DNA of 64,000 nt from Candidatus Electrothrix rattekaaiensis (GCA_032595675.1 JAVQMD010000002.1:496001-560000), one strand, 5' to 3'. Counted from the stretch's first letter, positions 26,739 to 35,176 are shown. Notes: generated by a model from the sequence alone, not told the origin. Numbers and translations: made by a program.

Positions 26739-26812
26739 AGGACGCGCAACGTTTCTGCGTTATGCTCCAATTCCGAGGCCCGACAATCCATTGTCGGGCT
26801 TTCGTTGTTTTG
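26739..26812 (+). ncRNA. Predicted ~75-nt small RNA with intrinsic terminator
   Basis: The transcript from the promoter at 26703 would start near 26739, pass a small CGCAACGTTTCTGCG hairpin and end in a perfect 10-bp stem GCCCGACAAT / ATTGTCGGGC (26778-26787, 26790-26799) followed by TTTCGTTGTTTT. No open frame of useful size lies inside. It sits downstream of the PIN pair and could be an independent RNA or the end of that transcript. Confidence 0.4.
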
Positions 26813-26861
26813 AATCTAAGTTCTTGATCCGAAAAATTAAAATTGTACAAAAGCAGCCACT

Positions 26862-26965
26862 GTAGAGTGGCAATGTGTTTGCATGGTCATCACCTGTCGC
26901 TCAACTCGCTGCAATTGATGTTGCTCTTGTTTTGCCTGTTGTTCCGTGCTCATCCTCCATGCTGT
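26862..26965. repeat. Dispersed repeat R3, copy C (longest)
   Basis: It runs from GTGGCAATGTGTTTGCATGG through CACCTGTCGCTCAACTCGCT to CTCATCCTCCATGCTGT. It combines the left part seen in copy B with the right part seen in copy A, so it probably shows the full element. Confidence 0.7.
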
Positions 26966-27048
26966 TTTGCCGGGTGGAGGAAAGAAAAACGGGGTGATCT
27001 CGGACTTGTCCCTTTGCCTGTCCAGAATGATTGCTGTATATTGAAATT

Positions 27049-27102
27049 ATGATGAAGATTTATCTTGATAACTGCTGCATTCAAAGACCGCTTGATGATT
27101 GA
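27049..27102 (+). pseudogene. Truncated PIN-domain toxin start (relic)
   Basis: The frame reads MMKIYLDNCCIQRPLDD and then stops. This is the standard opening of a PIN toxin (first Asp in YLDNCC), but all of the remaining 120 or so residues are absent. The next gene starts 12 bp later. Confidence 0.65.
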
Positions 27103-27113
27103 GGTGACGGACA

Positions 27114-27386
27114 ATGGAAATGACCTTTCGCTTATCTGATGAAATAGTCCGCCAGTTACGGCAGCTCAGGAATCCTGACCAATTTGTCGGAGATGCTCTT
27201 CGGAAGGCTCTACAGGATGCATCGCTCCGCAGGAGACTTTCTCCGACCGGAAAGTCTCAATGGGCGAAAATCGCCAAACGGATTGATCAGCATCCTATCG
27301 GACTGAAAGGGTATTCATCGCAGCTACAGGAGGACATGCGTGCGTTTCGTGACAATTTTTCATTGGACCGTGAGGATGGTCCGTGA
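27114..27386 (+). CDS. Antitoxin partner of a PIN toxin
   Basis: The 90-residue protein starts MEMTFRLSDEIVRQLRQLRN, resembling ribbon-helix-helix or other short antitoxins that precede vapC. Its stop overlaps the GTG of the following PIN gene (GTGA), which shows translational coupling. It looks intact although its toxin is frameshifted. Confidence 0.65.
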   Translation: MEMTFRLSDEIVRQLRQLRNPDQFVGDALRKALQDASLRRRLSPTGKSQWAKIAKRIDQHPIGLKGYSSQLQEDMRAFRDNFSLDREDGP

Positions 27387-27849
27387 GATATCTTCTTGAC
27401 TCCAATACGACCTCAGAATTGTACGACACCGATGCGTCACATCATTCCTCAATACTGGGGCATCTTGGCGCATTGACCGACAGGGATCAGGTCTGCATTT
27501 CTATCCTCAGCCTCTATGAACTTGAATATGGCTGGGCCATACGCCCGATGAAAAGAAACCCGCTGTTCGCCAAGTAATTGCAGATGCACAGAGCGATTTT
27601 GAGGTGCTGCCGCTCTCGGTGCAGGGGGCAGTCGTATTCGGAGAACTGAAAAAGCGGATCAAAGAATCACGCAACCCGTCAAAGGAAAATATGAAAAAGT
27701 TTACTGTTGACCTGATGCTGGCGGCAACAGCTCTTACCTCGGAGTGCTGTTTGGTGAGTGCGGACAGAGTGTATCGGGAGCTTCAGCGATATCATACATC
27801 CTTCAAAATTCAGGACTGGAGTATCCTGAATGCGGAACAGGGGACTTGA
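27383..27849 (+). pseudogene. VapC-like PIN toxin with a frameshift
   Basis: The first frame (GTG 27383) gives RYLLDSNTTSELYD and SILSLYELEYGWAIRP and then goes out of frame. The second frame, from about 27546 to 27849, gives DEKKPAVRQVIADAQSDFEV, then VDLMLAATALTSECCLVSAD. Restoring one C in the CCC run near 27545 joins them into one 155-residue PIN protein with both acidic motifs. It is either a real inactivating deletion or a homopolymer sequencing error. Confidence 0.75.
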
Positions 27850-27909
27850 ACTATTAGGTTACAGGATGGAAAAATGAGTGCTACGGTGCCAACGTTGAAT
27901 GATATAAAT

Positions 27910-28039
27910 ATGAAGGCAATCGCTTTATTGAGCAGTAAGGGAGGCGGAAAGTAATATTTATCCAATTGGCCTGGATGTTCTACAGGGTGTCTGTCTGAAA
28001 GATAGTATCCTGGATGATTATTTTCTTCTGGCTCCCTAA
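27910..28039 (+). pseudogene. Relic of a MinD/ParA-type P-loop ATPase
   Basis: A frame from ATG 27910 reads MKAIALLSSKGGGK and stops. It is the start of a deviant-Walker-A ATPase, lacking the residues after the P-loop lysine. A second frame at 27959-28039 reads IGLDVLQGVCLKDSILDDYFL, which resembles the segment after switch I in MinD (DVLNG...L..A...LYLLPA). Everything between and after is lost. Confidence 0.5.
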
Positions 28040-28082
28040 AGTCTAAAGCCTCCAGAGATTTTCTTTTCCCCCTTTTTCTATA

Positions 28083-28121
28083 AGGCTTCAGGATGCCAGT
28101 CCTGAAGCCTTTCTTGTTCTT
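28083..28121 (+). terminator. Intrinsic terminator upstream of the dsr cluster
   Basis: A perfect 11-bp stem AGGCTTCAGGA / TCCTGAAGCCT (28083-28110) with a 6-nt loop is followed by TTCTTGTTCTT. It would insulate the dsr cluster from the accessory region. The remaining bases of 27850-28263 hold no other gene. Confidence 0.75.
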
Positions 28122-28263
28122 CGCAAAAGTGTCCCCGTTTTACACATCCTTTTCTAAAGTTCCTAAAATTTTTCTTGAAATCAGCCCGTAATCATGATAG
28201 AGCAATTTGCACTAAACAGACGTTCCCTGTCAACGGTCTCTATAAGAATGCAGAGAGAAAAAC

Positions 28264-28803
28264 ATGAACCTGCTTGAATTTCTTCAAAAGAAAGAAAAAA
28301 AGATACTCGATATCTGGGTGGAAAGAACACTGGATTCCTACACCTCCTCAGATTTTTTTAAGCAGGCCAAAGATCAGTTTGCTAATCCGGTCGGGGCGAA
28401 TATTCGGGCAGGGCTGACCAAGATTTTTCAGCTGATCTTGGCAGAGGCTGAGCATCAGGATTTTGCCGAACCCCTTGATCAGGTTATTCGTATTCGAGCG
28501 GTGCAGGAATTCACGCCAGCACAGGCCATCGCACCGATACTTGAGTTGAAATGGGTGATCAGGCAAGTTTTTTCTACCGATGAAAAGGGGCGTGCTTTGT
28601 TGGCTGAGCTTGCCCCCTTTGACCGTGACGTGGACAGGATTACTTTGATGTCCTTTGATATGTATATGAATTGCCGGGACCGGCTGCATCAAGCCCGCAT
28701 TCGTGAGTTGAAAAGCGGCAGTTATATTTTAACGGACTCTTCCTGCGCCTCTGCGGCTGTTCGGGAGAACTTGCAGGACATAGCCTCGCTGTCGAGAGGA
28801 TAA
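28264..28803 (+). CDS. RsbRD N-terminal domain protein of the dsr cluster
   Basis: This 179-residue helical protein begins NLLEFLQKKEKKILDIWVER and contains FTPAQAIAPILELKWVIRQ (about residues 81-99), both typical of the RsbRD_N sensor-like domain. In sulfate reducers and relatives such a gene commonly precedes dsrMKJOP. A regulatory or assembly role is inferred from this association. It is 134 bp upstream of dsrM on the same strand, and the C-terminal 30 residues look disordered. Confidence 0.8.
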   Translation: MNLLEFLQKKEKKILDIWVERTLDSYTSSDFFKQAKDQFANPVGANIRAGLTKIFQLILAEAEHQDFAEPLDQVIRIRAVQEFTPAQAIAPILELKWVIRQVFSTDEKGRALLAELAPFDRDVDRITLMSFDMYMNCRDRLHQARIRELKSGSYILTDSSCASAAVRENLQDIASLSRG

Positions 28804-28937
28804 GAGGGGTACAGAGGGTTACAGCACCGTGGTAAAGCGTCGAAAAACCGGTACAGAACTTGTACAGGGTTGTACTGGGGTTTGGCGTTTAAGGATATAG
28901 TTTTATTTTTTTTAAACCTGAAGAGAAGGAGCGATCA

Positions 28938-29963
28938 ATGAAGTACCTCTTCCCCTTGGTTGCCGTCATTGTTCTGGCGCGAATTGCATGGGTTGGGTCC
29001 ACGATTCCCGGCATGCAATACGTGTTTGGCGTTGACGTGCCCTATGCAGCCCTGATTCTATTTATCGGAGGCTTCTGTTGGCGGGTCATTTATTGGGCCA
29101 AATCGCCGGTACCATTTAAAATCCCAACGACCTGTGGGCAGGGGCAGTCAATGCCCTGGGTCAAACGGGACAAACTGGAAGCCCCTATGAACACGGCTGA
29201 AGTTGCCGGTCGGATGTTCATGGAGATTGTTTTCTTCCGTTCTCTGTGGCGGAATACTAAGGCAGGCATTCAGCCCGGCCCGGTGCTGACCTATAAGTCA
29301 ACTCGCTGGCTTTGGCTTTTCGGTATTCTCTTTCATTACAGTATGCTGATTATTCTGCTTCGTCATCTGCGTCTCTTTGTAGAGCCAGTACCCTTCCTGA
29401 TCAGCGCATTGGATGCCTTTGACGGGCTAATGCTCAATCCCACCCCGGAGCTTTCCCTCTATGTTACGGACGGACTTATCCTCCTTGGTTTGCTGGCCCT
29501 TCTGCTTCGGCGTTTTCTCCTTCGCCCGGTACGCTACATCTCTTTAGCCAATGATTACTTTCCACTTTTCCTGTTGATCGGTATTGTGACCACTGGAATT
29601 TCCATGCGCTACTTCCTGCGCAGCGGTGTGGATATCATAGCTATTAAGCGTCTGCTTGTGGGGCTTGCTACCTTTAAGCCGGAAATTACCACGGAGATTG
29701 CTCCGATATTCTACTCCCATCTGTTCCTGGTTTCCTGTCTGCTGGCGTACTTCCCCTTTTCTAAGCTGATGCACATGGGCGGAGTTTTCCTCAGCCCGAC
29801 CCGGAATATGGCGAATGACAGCAGGATGAAGCGCCACATCAATCCTTGGAATCCTGATATCAAACCGCATTCTTATGCGGGTTATGAGGATGAGTTCCGC
29901 GAGGATATGGTTGAGCAGGGAATCCCGGTTGACAAGGAATTGCCTGAGAAGGCTGACGACTGA
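28938..29963 (+). CDS. dsrM: DsrM, membrane cytochrome b subunit of the DsrMKJOP complex
   Basis: The 341-residue integral membrane protein has an N-terminal helix (LFPLVAVIVLARIAWVGS) and a NarI-like gamma-subunit core with about five helices (GILFHYSMLIILLRHLRLF; LILLGLLALLLRRFLL; HLFLVSCLLAYFPFSKLMHM). Histidines in HYSM, RHLR, HLFL and HMGG can bind haem b. It moves electrons between the quinone pool and DsrK for DsrC trisulfide reduction (or the reverse in sulfur oxidation). AAGAGAAGGAGCG precedes the ATG. Length is normal. Confidence 0.92.
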   Translation: MKYLFPLVAVIVLARIAWVGSTIPGMQYVFGVDVPYAALILFIGGFCWRVIYWAKSPVPFKIPTTCGQGQSMPWVKRDKLEAPMNTAEVAGRMFMEIVFFRSLWRNTKAGIQPGPVLTYKSTRWLWLFGILFHYSMLIILLRHLRLFVEPVPFLISALDAFDGLMLNPTPELSLYVTDGLILLGLLALLLRRFLLRPVRYISLANDYFPLFLLIGIVTTGISMRYFLRSGVDIIAIKRLLVGLATFKPEITTEIAPIFYSHLFLVSCLLAYFPFSKLMHMGGVFLSPTRNMANDSRMKRHINPWNPDIKPHSYAGYEDEFREDMVEQGIPVDKELPEKADD

Positions 29964-29993
29964 TGACTAACTCTAGTATATAAGGATTGAACA

Positions 29994-31625
29994 ATGGCAG
30001 TTATAACAAAAGACGAGTTGTCAAAGAGTGTGGCTGAAGAGCCTTCGATGATGACCGGTTCCACCCCGCCCAAGGGCTGGATGGAGACACCGGTACAATT
30101 CAAACCGGGAAACTATGCCTATCCCACCAAAGTAGATAAACTGGAATACCTGGACAGTCAGCAGGGCGTCAGTTTTCCCAACGCCCGTGTCTGGAATCCT
30201 GAAGACGAAGACTGGAAGTTACCAGCGAACTGGAAAGAGATTATTATCAACGGGCTGGCCGACCGCTTGGACCGTTTCCGTTCTCTGAAGATTTTCATGG
30301 ATTGCTGTGTTCGCTGCGGAGCCTGTGCTGATAAATGTCATTTCTTCCTCGGTACCGGTGATCCCAAGAACATGCCGGTCATGAGGGCTGAGCTGCTGCG
30401 TTCGGTGTATCGGAAAGAATTCACCCTGGCAGGAAAACTGCTCGGAAAAATGGCCGGTGGCCGTGAGATGACAGCCGGTGTGCTGAAAGAGTGGTTCATG
30501 TATGCTTACCAGTGTACAGAATGCCGCCGCTGCTCGGTCTTCTGCCCCTATGGTATTGATACCGCTGAGATCACCATGATGCTGCGCGAGCTACTCCACA
30601 TGGTCGGTTGCGGTATTAACTGGGCAATGGAGCCGGTGTCCAACTCCAATCGGACCGGTAACCATATGGGCCTGACCCCCCAAGCCTTTAAAGGCAACGT
30701 AGATTTTCTTTGTGAAGATGTTGAAAGTCTGACCGGGGTGAAAGTCAATCCGACCTTTAACCGTAAAGGTGCTGAAGTCCTGTTTATCACTCCGTCTGCG
30801 GACGTGTTTGCCGAGCCGGGCCTCTTTACCTGTATGGGCTATTTGCTGCTGTTTGAGGCCATCGGGCTGGATTATACTTGGTCCACCTATGCCTCTGAGG
30901 GCGGTAACTTCGGACTCTTCACCTCCAATGAGATGATGAAGAAGCTGAACGGCAAGATGTATGCCGAAGCTGAGCGCTTGGGCGTGAAGTGGATCTTGGG
31001 CGGCGAGTGCGGCCATATGTGGCGTGTTATCCATCAGTACATGGATACCATGAACGGTCCTGCTGACTTCCTTGAAGTCCCCAAATCACCAGCTACCGGC
31101 ACGGTCTTTGAGAATGCGGCGTCCACGAAGATGGTTCATATCAGCGAGTTCACTGCCGACCTGATCAAGCACGGTAAGATCAAACTGGACAAGAGCCGTA
31201 ATGCTCATGTGAAGGCAACCTTTCATGATTCCTGTAACCCAGCCCGGGCTATGGGTATGCTGGAAGAGCCGCGCTATATCCTTGACAACGTGTTGGAAGA
31301 TTGGCATGAAATGCCCGCAGATACCATCCGCGAAAAAACCTTTTGCTGCGGTTCCGGGACTGCGTTGAACACGGATGAAATTATGGAGCTGCGGATGCGT
31401 TCCGGTCTGCCTCGCGCTAATGCGGTCAAGCATGTGTATGATCAACATGCCATTAACACCTTGGCCTGTGTTTGCGCCATTGACCGCGCTACCCTGAGTA
31501 CCCTGATGAGCTACTGGGTACCGGAAGTGGAAGTGGCCGGTGTCAGTGAGCTGGTCGGTAATGCATTGGTTATCGAAGGCGAAAACAGACAGGAACTTAC
31601 TGAGGGTCTGCGGACTCTGGTGTAA
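29994..31625 (+). CDS. dsrK: DsrK, iron-sulfur subunit (HdrD-like) of the Dsr membrane complex
   Basis: The 543-residue cytosolic protein has two 4Fe-4S motifs, CVRCGACADKCHFFLG near 104 and CTECRRCSVFCPYG near 174, and two CCG-type regions (SCNPARAMG near 415 and TFCCGSGTA near 448) that bind the non-cubane 4Fe-4S centre. This centre is the proposed reduction site for the DsrC trisulfide. It lies 30 bp after dsrM and 28 bp before dsrJ, in the conserved order. Confidence 0.95.
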   Translation: MAVITKDELSKSVAEEPSMMTGSTPPKGWMETPVQFKPGNYAYPTKVDKLEYLDSQQGVSFPNARVWNPEDEDWKLPANWKEIIINGLADRLDRFRSLKIFMDCCVRCGACADKCHFFLGTGDPKNMPVMRAELLRSVYRKEFTLAGKLLGKMAGGREMTAGVLKEWFMYAYQCTECRRCSVFCPYGIDTAEITMMLRELLHMVGCGINWAMEPVSNSNRTGNHMGLTPQAFKGNVDFLCEDVESLTGVKVNPTFNRKGAEVLFITPSADVFAEPGLFTCMGYLLLFEAIGLDYTWSTYASEGGNFGLFTSNEMMKKLNGKMYAEAERLGVKWILGGECGHMWRVIHQYMDTMNGPADFLEVPKSPATGTVFENAASTKMVHISEFTADLIKHGKIKLDKSRNAHVKATFHDSCNPARAMGMLEEPRYILDNVLEDWHEMPADTIREKTFCCGSGTALNTDEIMELRMRSGLPRANAVKHVYDQHAINTLACVCAIDRATLSTLMSYWVPEVEVAGVSELVGNALVIEGENRQELTEGLRTLV

Positions 31626-31653
31626 CTGCCCGACATGAGAGCGGAGGATAAAT

Positions 31654-32046
31654 ATGTATGATAAAGGAAAAATCATAACGGGATTGGTGATCTTTGTTCT
31701 GCTGATCACTTTTCCCATATGGTATAATCACGGCGATAGCGGTGCGGTACCGACCAGAGACCCTAATCTGCCCAAGGACCGTGCTCAGGCTCAGGAGATG
31801 GTGAAATACGTCACCTTACCCAATGACCTGAAGCATCCCCCAGCAGAGGAGATGCGTGCCAACCATATGATGTTGTTTAAATCCATTCATGCCAATGCAG
31901 ATGCAAAGCTGGCTGAGCAAAAAGGCAAGAAAATGCCGACAATGACCTGCTTTGGCTGTCATAGCAAGAAACAGCAATTTTGTGATAGCTGTCACGCCTA
32001 TGCAGCAGTGAAGACACCCGACTGTTGGTCCTGTCATCAGCAGTAG
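31654..32046 (+). CDS. dsrJ: DsrJ, triheme cytochrome c
   Basis: The 130-residue protein has an uncleaved signal-anchor helix (residues 8-23, TGLVIFVLLITFPIW) and three CxxCH haem motifs: CFGCH (99-103), CDSCH (110-114) and CWSCH (124-128), the last ending two residues before the C terminus. It faces the periplasm. In the full complex it partners DsrO (iron-sulfur) and DsrP (NrfD-like), but neither follows here. Confidence 0.95.
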   Translation: MYDKGKIITGLVIFVLLITFPIWYNHGDSGAVPTRDPNLPKDRAQAQEMVKYVTLPNDLKHPPAEEMRANHMMLFKSIHANADAKLAEQKGKKMPTMTCFGCHSKKQQFCDSCHAYAAVKTPDCWSCHQQ

Positions 32047-32066
32047 TAGTAAAAAGGGGATCTGGT

Positions 32067-32094
32067 GTAGGGGCACGGCACGCCGTGCCCCTAC
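32067..32094. repeat. Dispersed palindrome, GTAGGGGCACGGC family (copy 2)
   Basis: GTAGGGGCACGGC and GCCGTGCCCCTAC form a 13-bp stem around a 2-nt centre, 20 bp after the dsrJ stop. Confidence 0.85.
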
Positions 32095-32112
32095 CTATTC
32101 GGCTGTATTCAA

Positions 32113-32147
32113 GCCTCCTGATCAGAAATGATCAGGAGGCTTTTTTT
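32113..32147 (+). terminator. Strong terminator after dsrJ
   Basis: A perfect 12-bp stem GCCTCCTGATCA / TGATCAGGAGGC with a GAAA loop is followed by seven T residues. Transcription of dsrMKJ ends here, so dsrO and dsrP are not simply displaced within the operon. Confidence 0.92.
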
Positions 32148-32247
32148 ATTTCAAATTTTATGGTATAGTTCTCCTCTTACTTTTGCATATCAATAAAAGT
32201 GATTGAATTGATTTGTTCCTATTATCCTTTACCCGCAAAAGTCTCCC

Positions 32248-32946
32248 ATGTCCGTCAATACGGCACTTTCAAAGCGTATCCTTATTATTCAGTATTCCTT
32301 TAGCGCACAGACAAGAAGTCTTGTTCGTTGCCTAGTGGAGGGGATGAAAGAGTATCCTGTTTCTGTGGCCCGAGAGCGTCTTGTCCCGGTCACGGAACAG
32401 CATTTTCCCATCGGTACGGTTCCCAAAACCGTGAAAAAGATGATCGTGACCCTGTTTCGCCAACGGGTGCCGATTCAGCCTCTATCGCCGCACTGCTTTG
32501 AGGAATATGATCTCATTATCTTGGCCGGTCCGACCTGGTCCTATAATCCCAGCGGCCCCGTGCTTTCCTTGCTGGATAGGGACGGGGAGGGGCTTTTTCG
32601 TGATCAGACGGTACTGCCGGTGATCTCCTGTCGTGGTTTCTGGCGGATGCATTGGTGGGGGATAAGGTCGTTGCTTCAGAGGCTTGGTGCTTTGGTGCCC
32701 AACGGAATTATTTTCAGTCATCCTAACAAGGAGCCTTGGTGTACCATTGGGGTTTTTTTGAAACTGGCCGGTAAGGTTCCAGAGCGGATGCCTTGGATGC
32801 GACCCCATTATAAGAAGTATGGGCATACCGCGATTCAGTTGGCAGAGGCCCGCAGGTTTGGGGAAATGATTGCTCGGGCGGTGGTGCAGGGGGAGGGGTT
32901 GGAGGAGTTGGATTTCAGGACGAAGTTGGCGATTTTTGAGGGGTAG
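32248..32946 (+). CDS. Flavodoxin-like NAD(P)H-dependent oxidoreductase
   Basis: The 232-residue protein has the flavodoxin-like FMN loop YSFSAQTRSLVRCLVEG (residues 14-30), a glycine-poor second loop AGPTWSYNPSGP (about 93-104) and CRGFW (near 130). The rest is an extended C-terminal helical part. Close relatives are sometimes annotated as dialkylresorcinol-condensing enzymes, a label I would not transfer. The gene is a single transcription unit after the dsrJ terminator. Confidence 0.65.
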   Translation: MSVNTALSKRILIIQYSFSAQTRSLVRCLVEGMKEYPVSVARERLVPVTEQHFPIGTVPKTVKKMIVTLFRQRVPIQPLSPHCFEEYDLIILAGPTWSYNPSGPVLSLLDRDGEGLFRDQTVLPVISCRGFWRMHWWGIRSLLQRLGALVPNGIIFSHPNKEPWCTIGVFLKLAGKVPERMPWMRPHYKKYGHTAIQLAEARRFGEMIARAVVQGEGLEELDFRTKLAIFEG

Positions 32947-32964
32947 GGGGCAATAGTTTTTTCT

Positions 32965-33031
32965 GGTTCCCAAGCTCCAGCTTGGGAACCCTTATTGCTG
33001 AAGCTCTGCTTCTTGTATGAAGCGGAGCTTC
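32965..33031. repeat. Pair of dispersed hairpins
   Basis: GGTTCCCAAGCT / AGCTTGGGAACC is a perfect 12-bp stem (32965-32990). GAAGCTCTGCTTC / GAAGCGGAGCTTC is a 13-bp stem with one mismatch (33000-33031). A TACCCAAGCAGAGCTTAGG tail shares words with both. This is a composite palindromic repeat. Confidence 0.75.
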
Positions 33032-33113
33032 ACGATGTCTGTACCCAAGCAGAGCTTAGGCACCAGCCTAAACTGATGAGCCGGTCTGATGACAAAGCCA
33101 ACAGGTCAAGATA

Positions 33114-34163
33114 GTGAAGAAGAACAATATCAAAAAGATAAAAAAGGCTGGCCGACCCGATGCATCCTTTCCCACGTCTGTGGGGAAAAATATGCTCCCG
33201 AATGATTATGCTGCCGTGCTGAAAGAACTCAAGGAGCGAATTCAGTCTGAACGCCTGCGCGTCACCTTGGCAGCCAATTCAGCTCTGGTGCTTCTGTACT
33301 GGGATATAGGAAGAATCATTGTAGAGCGACAGCAGCGGCAAGGCTGGGGTGCCAAAATCATTGATCGTCTTTCCTTTGACCTCAAGTACATGCGGAAATT
33401 TGCAGAGACTTGGCCGAATCAGACAATTGTGCAAGAGGTGCTTGCACAAATTCCTTGGTATCATAACTTGGCTCTGCTTGAAAAGCTGGATGACGTGGAA
33501 ACACGCCTGTGGTATGCCCAAAAAACCGTGGAAAACGGGTGGAGCCGAAACATTCTGGTCATGCAGATCGAAAGCCGTTTGCATGAGCGTCAAGGGCAGA
33601 CTGTAAACAACTTTGCTGCCACCCTTCCGCCGCCTGATTCCGATATGGCGACCCAAATCTTTAAAGATCCTTATCTGTTTGATTTTTTTGGCACTGCCAA
33701 CCTCAGAAAAGAACGCGAAGTCGAGCAGGCATTGATGGATCATGTGCAGAAGTTTCTCCAGGAAATGGGGACCGGGTTCGCCTTTGTCGGGCGTCAGATG
33801 CTGCTGGAGGTCGGAGATCAGGATTTTCGTCTTGATCTGCTTTTTTACCACCTCAAGCTGCGCTGTTTTGTTGTGGTGGAATTAAAGGCTGTACCTTTTG
33901 ATCCCGGCTTTACCGGCCAACTGAATCTCTACCTGTCCGCAGTTGATGATTTGATGCGGCATCCAGATGATAAGCCGACCATAGGTCTGCTGCTGTGCAA
34001 GAGTAAAAACGAACTGGTGGTGGAATATGCTTTGCGCGGCCTCAACAAACCTATGGGTGTGGCGCAATGGGAAACGCAGCTGACTGAAACCCTGCCTGAT
34101 AATTTGAAAGACAGCCTGCCGAGTATTGAGGAAATTGAGGCGGAATTAAAAGGTGAAGTGTAG
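33114..34163 (+). CDS. YhcG-family PDDEXK nuclease (DUF1016)
   Basis: The 349-residue protein starts at GTG. It has the DUF1016 N-terminal domain (LLYWDIGRIIVERQQRQGWG near 62-81) and a PD-(D/E)XK nuclease domain (about 205-340) with RLDLLFYHLKLRCFVVVELK carrying the catalytic Asp and Glu-x-Lys. Compared with the usual family pattern, about 16 residues are missing between IIDRLS and LKYMR, as if by an in-frame deletion. The family is linked to mobile or defence contexts and is sometimes found with restriction loci; its substrate is uncertain. Confidence 0.85.
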   Translation: MKKNNIKKIKKAGRPDASFPTSVGKNMLPNDYAAVLKELKERIQSERLRVTLAANSALVLLYWDIGRIIVERQQRQGWGAKIIDRLSFDLKYMRKFAETWPNQTIVQEVLAQIPWYHNLALLEKLDDVETRLWYAQKTVENGWSRNILVMQIESRLHERQGQTVNNFAATLPPPDSDMATQIFKDPYLFDFFGTANLRKEREVEQALMDHVQKFLQEMGTGFAFVGRQMLLEVGDQDFRLDLLFYHLKLRCFVVVELKAVPFDPGFTGQLNLYLSAVDDLMRHPDDKPTIGLLLCKSKNELVVEYALRGLNKPMGVAQWETQLTETLPDNLKDSLPSIEEIEAELKGEV

Positions 34164-34412
34164 GAGAAGTTGTTAATTAAACAGGGAAATCCTTCAGCCT
34201 GTAACTCCCGGCCTGAGGTGCTGGTTGATGGTGATCAATTCCGGGTTATCCGAGAGCGAGAAAGTTATGAGGATTTGGTGCGGGGGGAGGATTTGAGTAC
34301 GTTGCCCTGAGCAAGGGAACGATAATTTGGTAGGTTGCTGTTTTTTTGTTCTTAAGAGACAGCAGACGAAAAACAATAAAAGTTTCCGCTTATTAATACT
34401 GTTACCCCTCCG
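34164..34412. other. Intergenic region with a possible gene fragment
   Basis: A frame at about 34172-34309 reads VLVDGDQFRVIRERESYEDL and VRGEDLSTLP then stops. It looks like a C-terminal coding remnant, but the family is not recognised and there is no proper start. Confidence 0.3.
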
Positions 34413-35150
34413 ATGAACTCTGAATATAATTGGCTAATTCCATTAAACAATCGTCATGGCTGTCATTCTGGTACGTTCGACTGCAATTTTTTATGGCAAT
34501 CGAACAATGTGTACGTTATGGACAATCATCGTCTTGCACTTTGGTGCTGGTTACGCCATTTAGGTTCAGAGGACAAGGTGGAGTTCGTGCATATGGACGA
34601 GCACTATGATTGCCTGATGTCTCATCATAACTCATGGGTAGCTGCACTTCCACGCGATATCAGTGCATTGTCACTCTCAGAATACCTTGAATATCCATGG
34701 CAAGGTGTCAATGAGATCTGCCCACTATTTCGCTTCGACAACTACTTATCTCTCTTCATGGCCAGACATGGCGCTCAGATCAAACAAGTATACATCTCAA
34801 CTCATCACGACGGTGATCGCCCCTCGTTTGCTTTCCTTGAGTTTTCGATTCTGGAATGTATGGGATATTTGAACGCTAGATGCAGTAACACAAGTTCTAC
34901 GAAATTTTTCTTAAACATTGACATTGATTACTTCACTGAAACAGGTTTTGATGAACCCATCATGATTGTCTCGCAGGACTTCTTACGAGCTATAGGGAAA
35001 ATTATAGGCAAAGGCCTCCGAAATGGTGCAATTGGCTGCCTTACGGTTGCTCTGAGTCCTGAGTTTACCGGAACATGGGAATTAGCTGAAATGATAGTAA
35101 AAGAACTTCTCAAGGCAGCAGAAGTCCCCTTTGAGTTGCCAAGAGACTGA
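34413..35150 (+). CDS. UPF0489 family protein
   Basis: The 245-residue protein has the UPF0489 marks VYVMDNHRLALWCWLRH (33-49), FVHMDEHYDCL (about 57-67) and LNIDIDYFTETGF. The Asp/His pattern recalls the arginase-like metal site that has been proposed for this family. No signal or membrane segment is visible. It is flanked by accessory genes and has no clear partner. Confidence 0.75.
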   Translation: MNSEYNWLIPLNNRHGCHSGTFDCNFLWQSNNVYVMDNHRLALWCWLRHLGSEDKVEFVHMDEHYDCLMSHHNSWVAALPRDISALSLSEYLEYPWQGVNEICPLFRFDNYLSLFMARHGAQIKQVYISTHHDGDRPSFAFLEFSILECMGYLNARCSNTSSTKFFLNIDIDYFTETGFDEPIMIVSQDFLRAIGKIIGKGLRNGAIGCLTVALSPEFTGTWELAEMIVKELLKAAEVPFELPRD

Positions 35151-35176
35151 AAAGCCAACCGCTGCGTTATGCCAAA

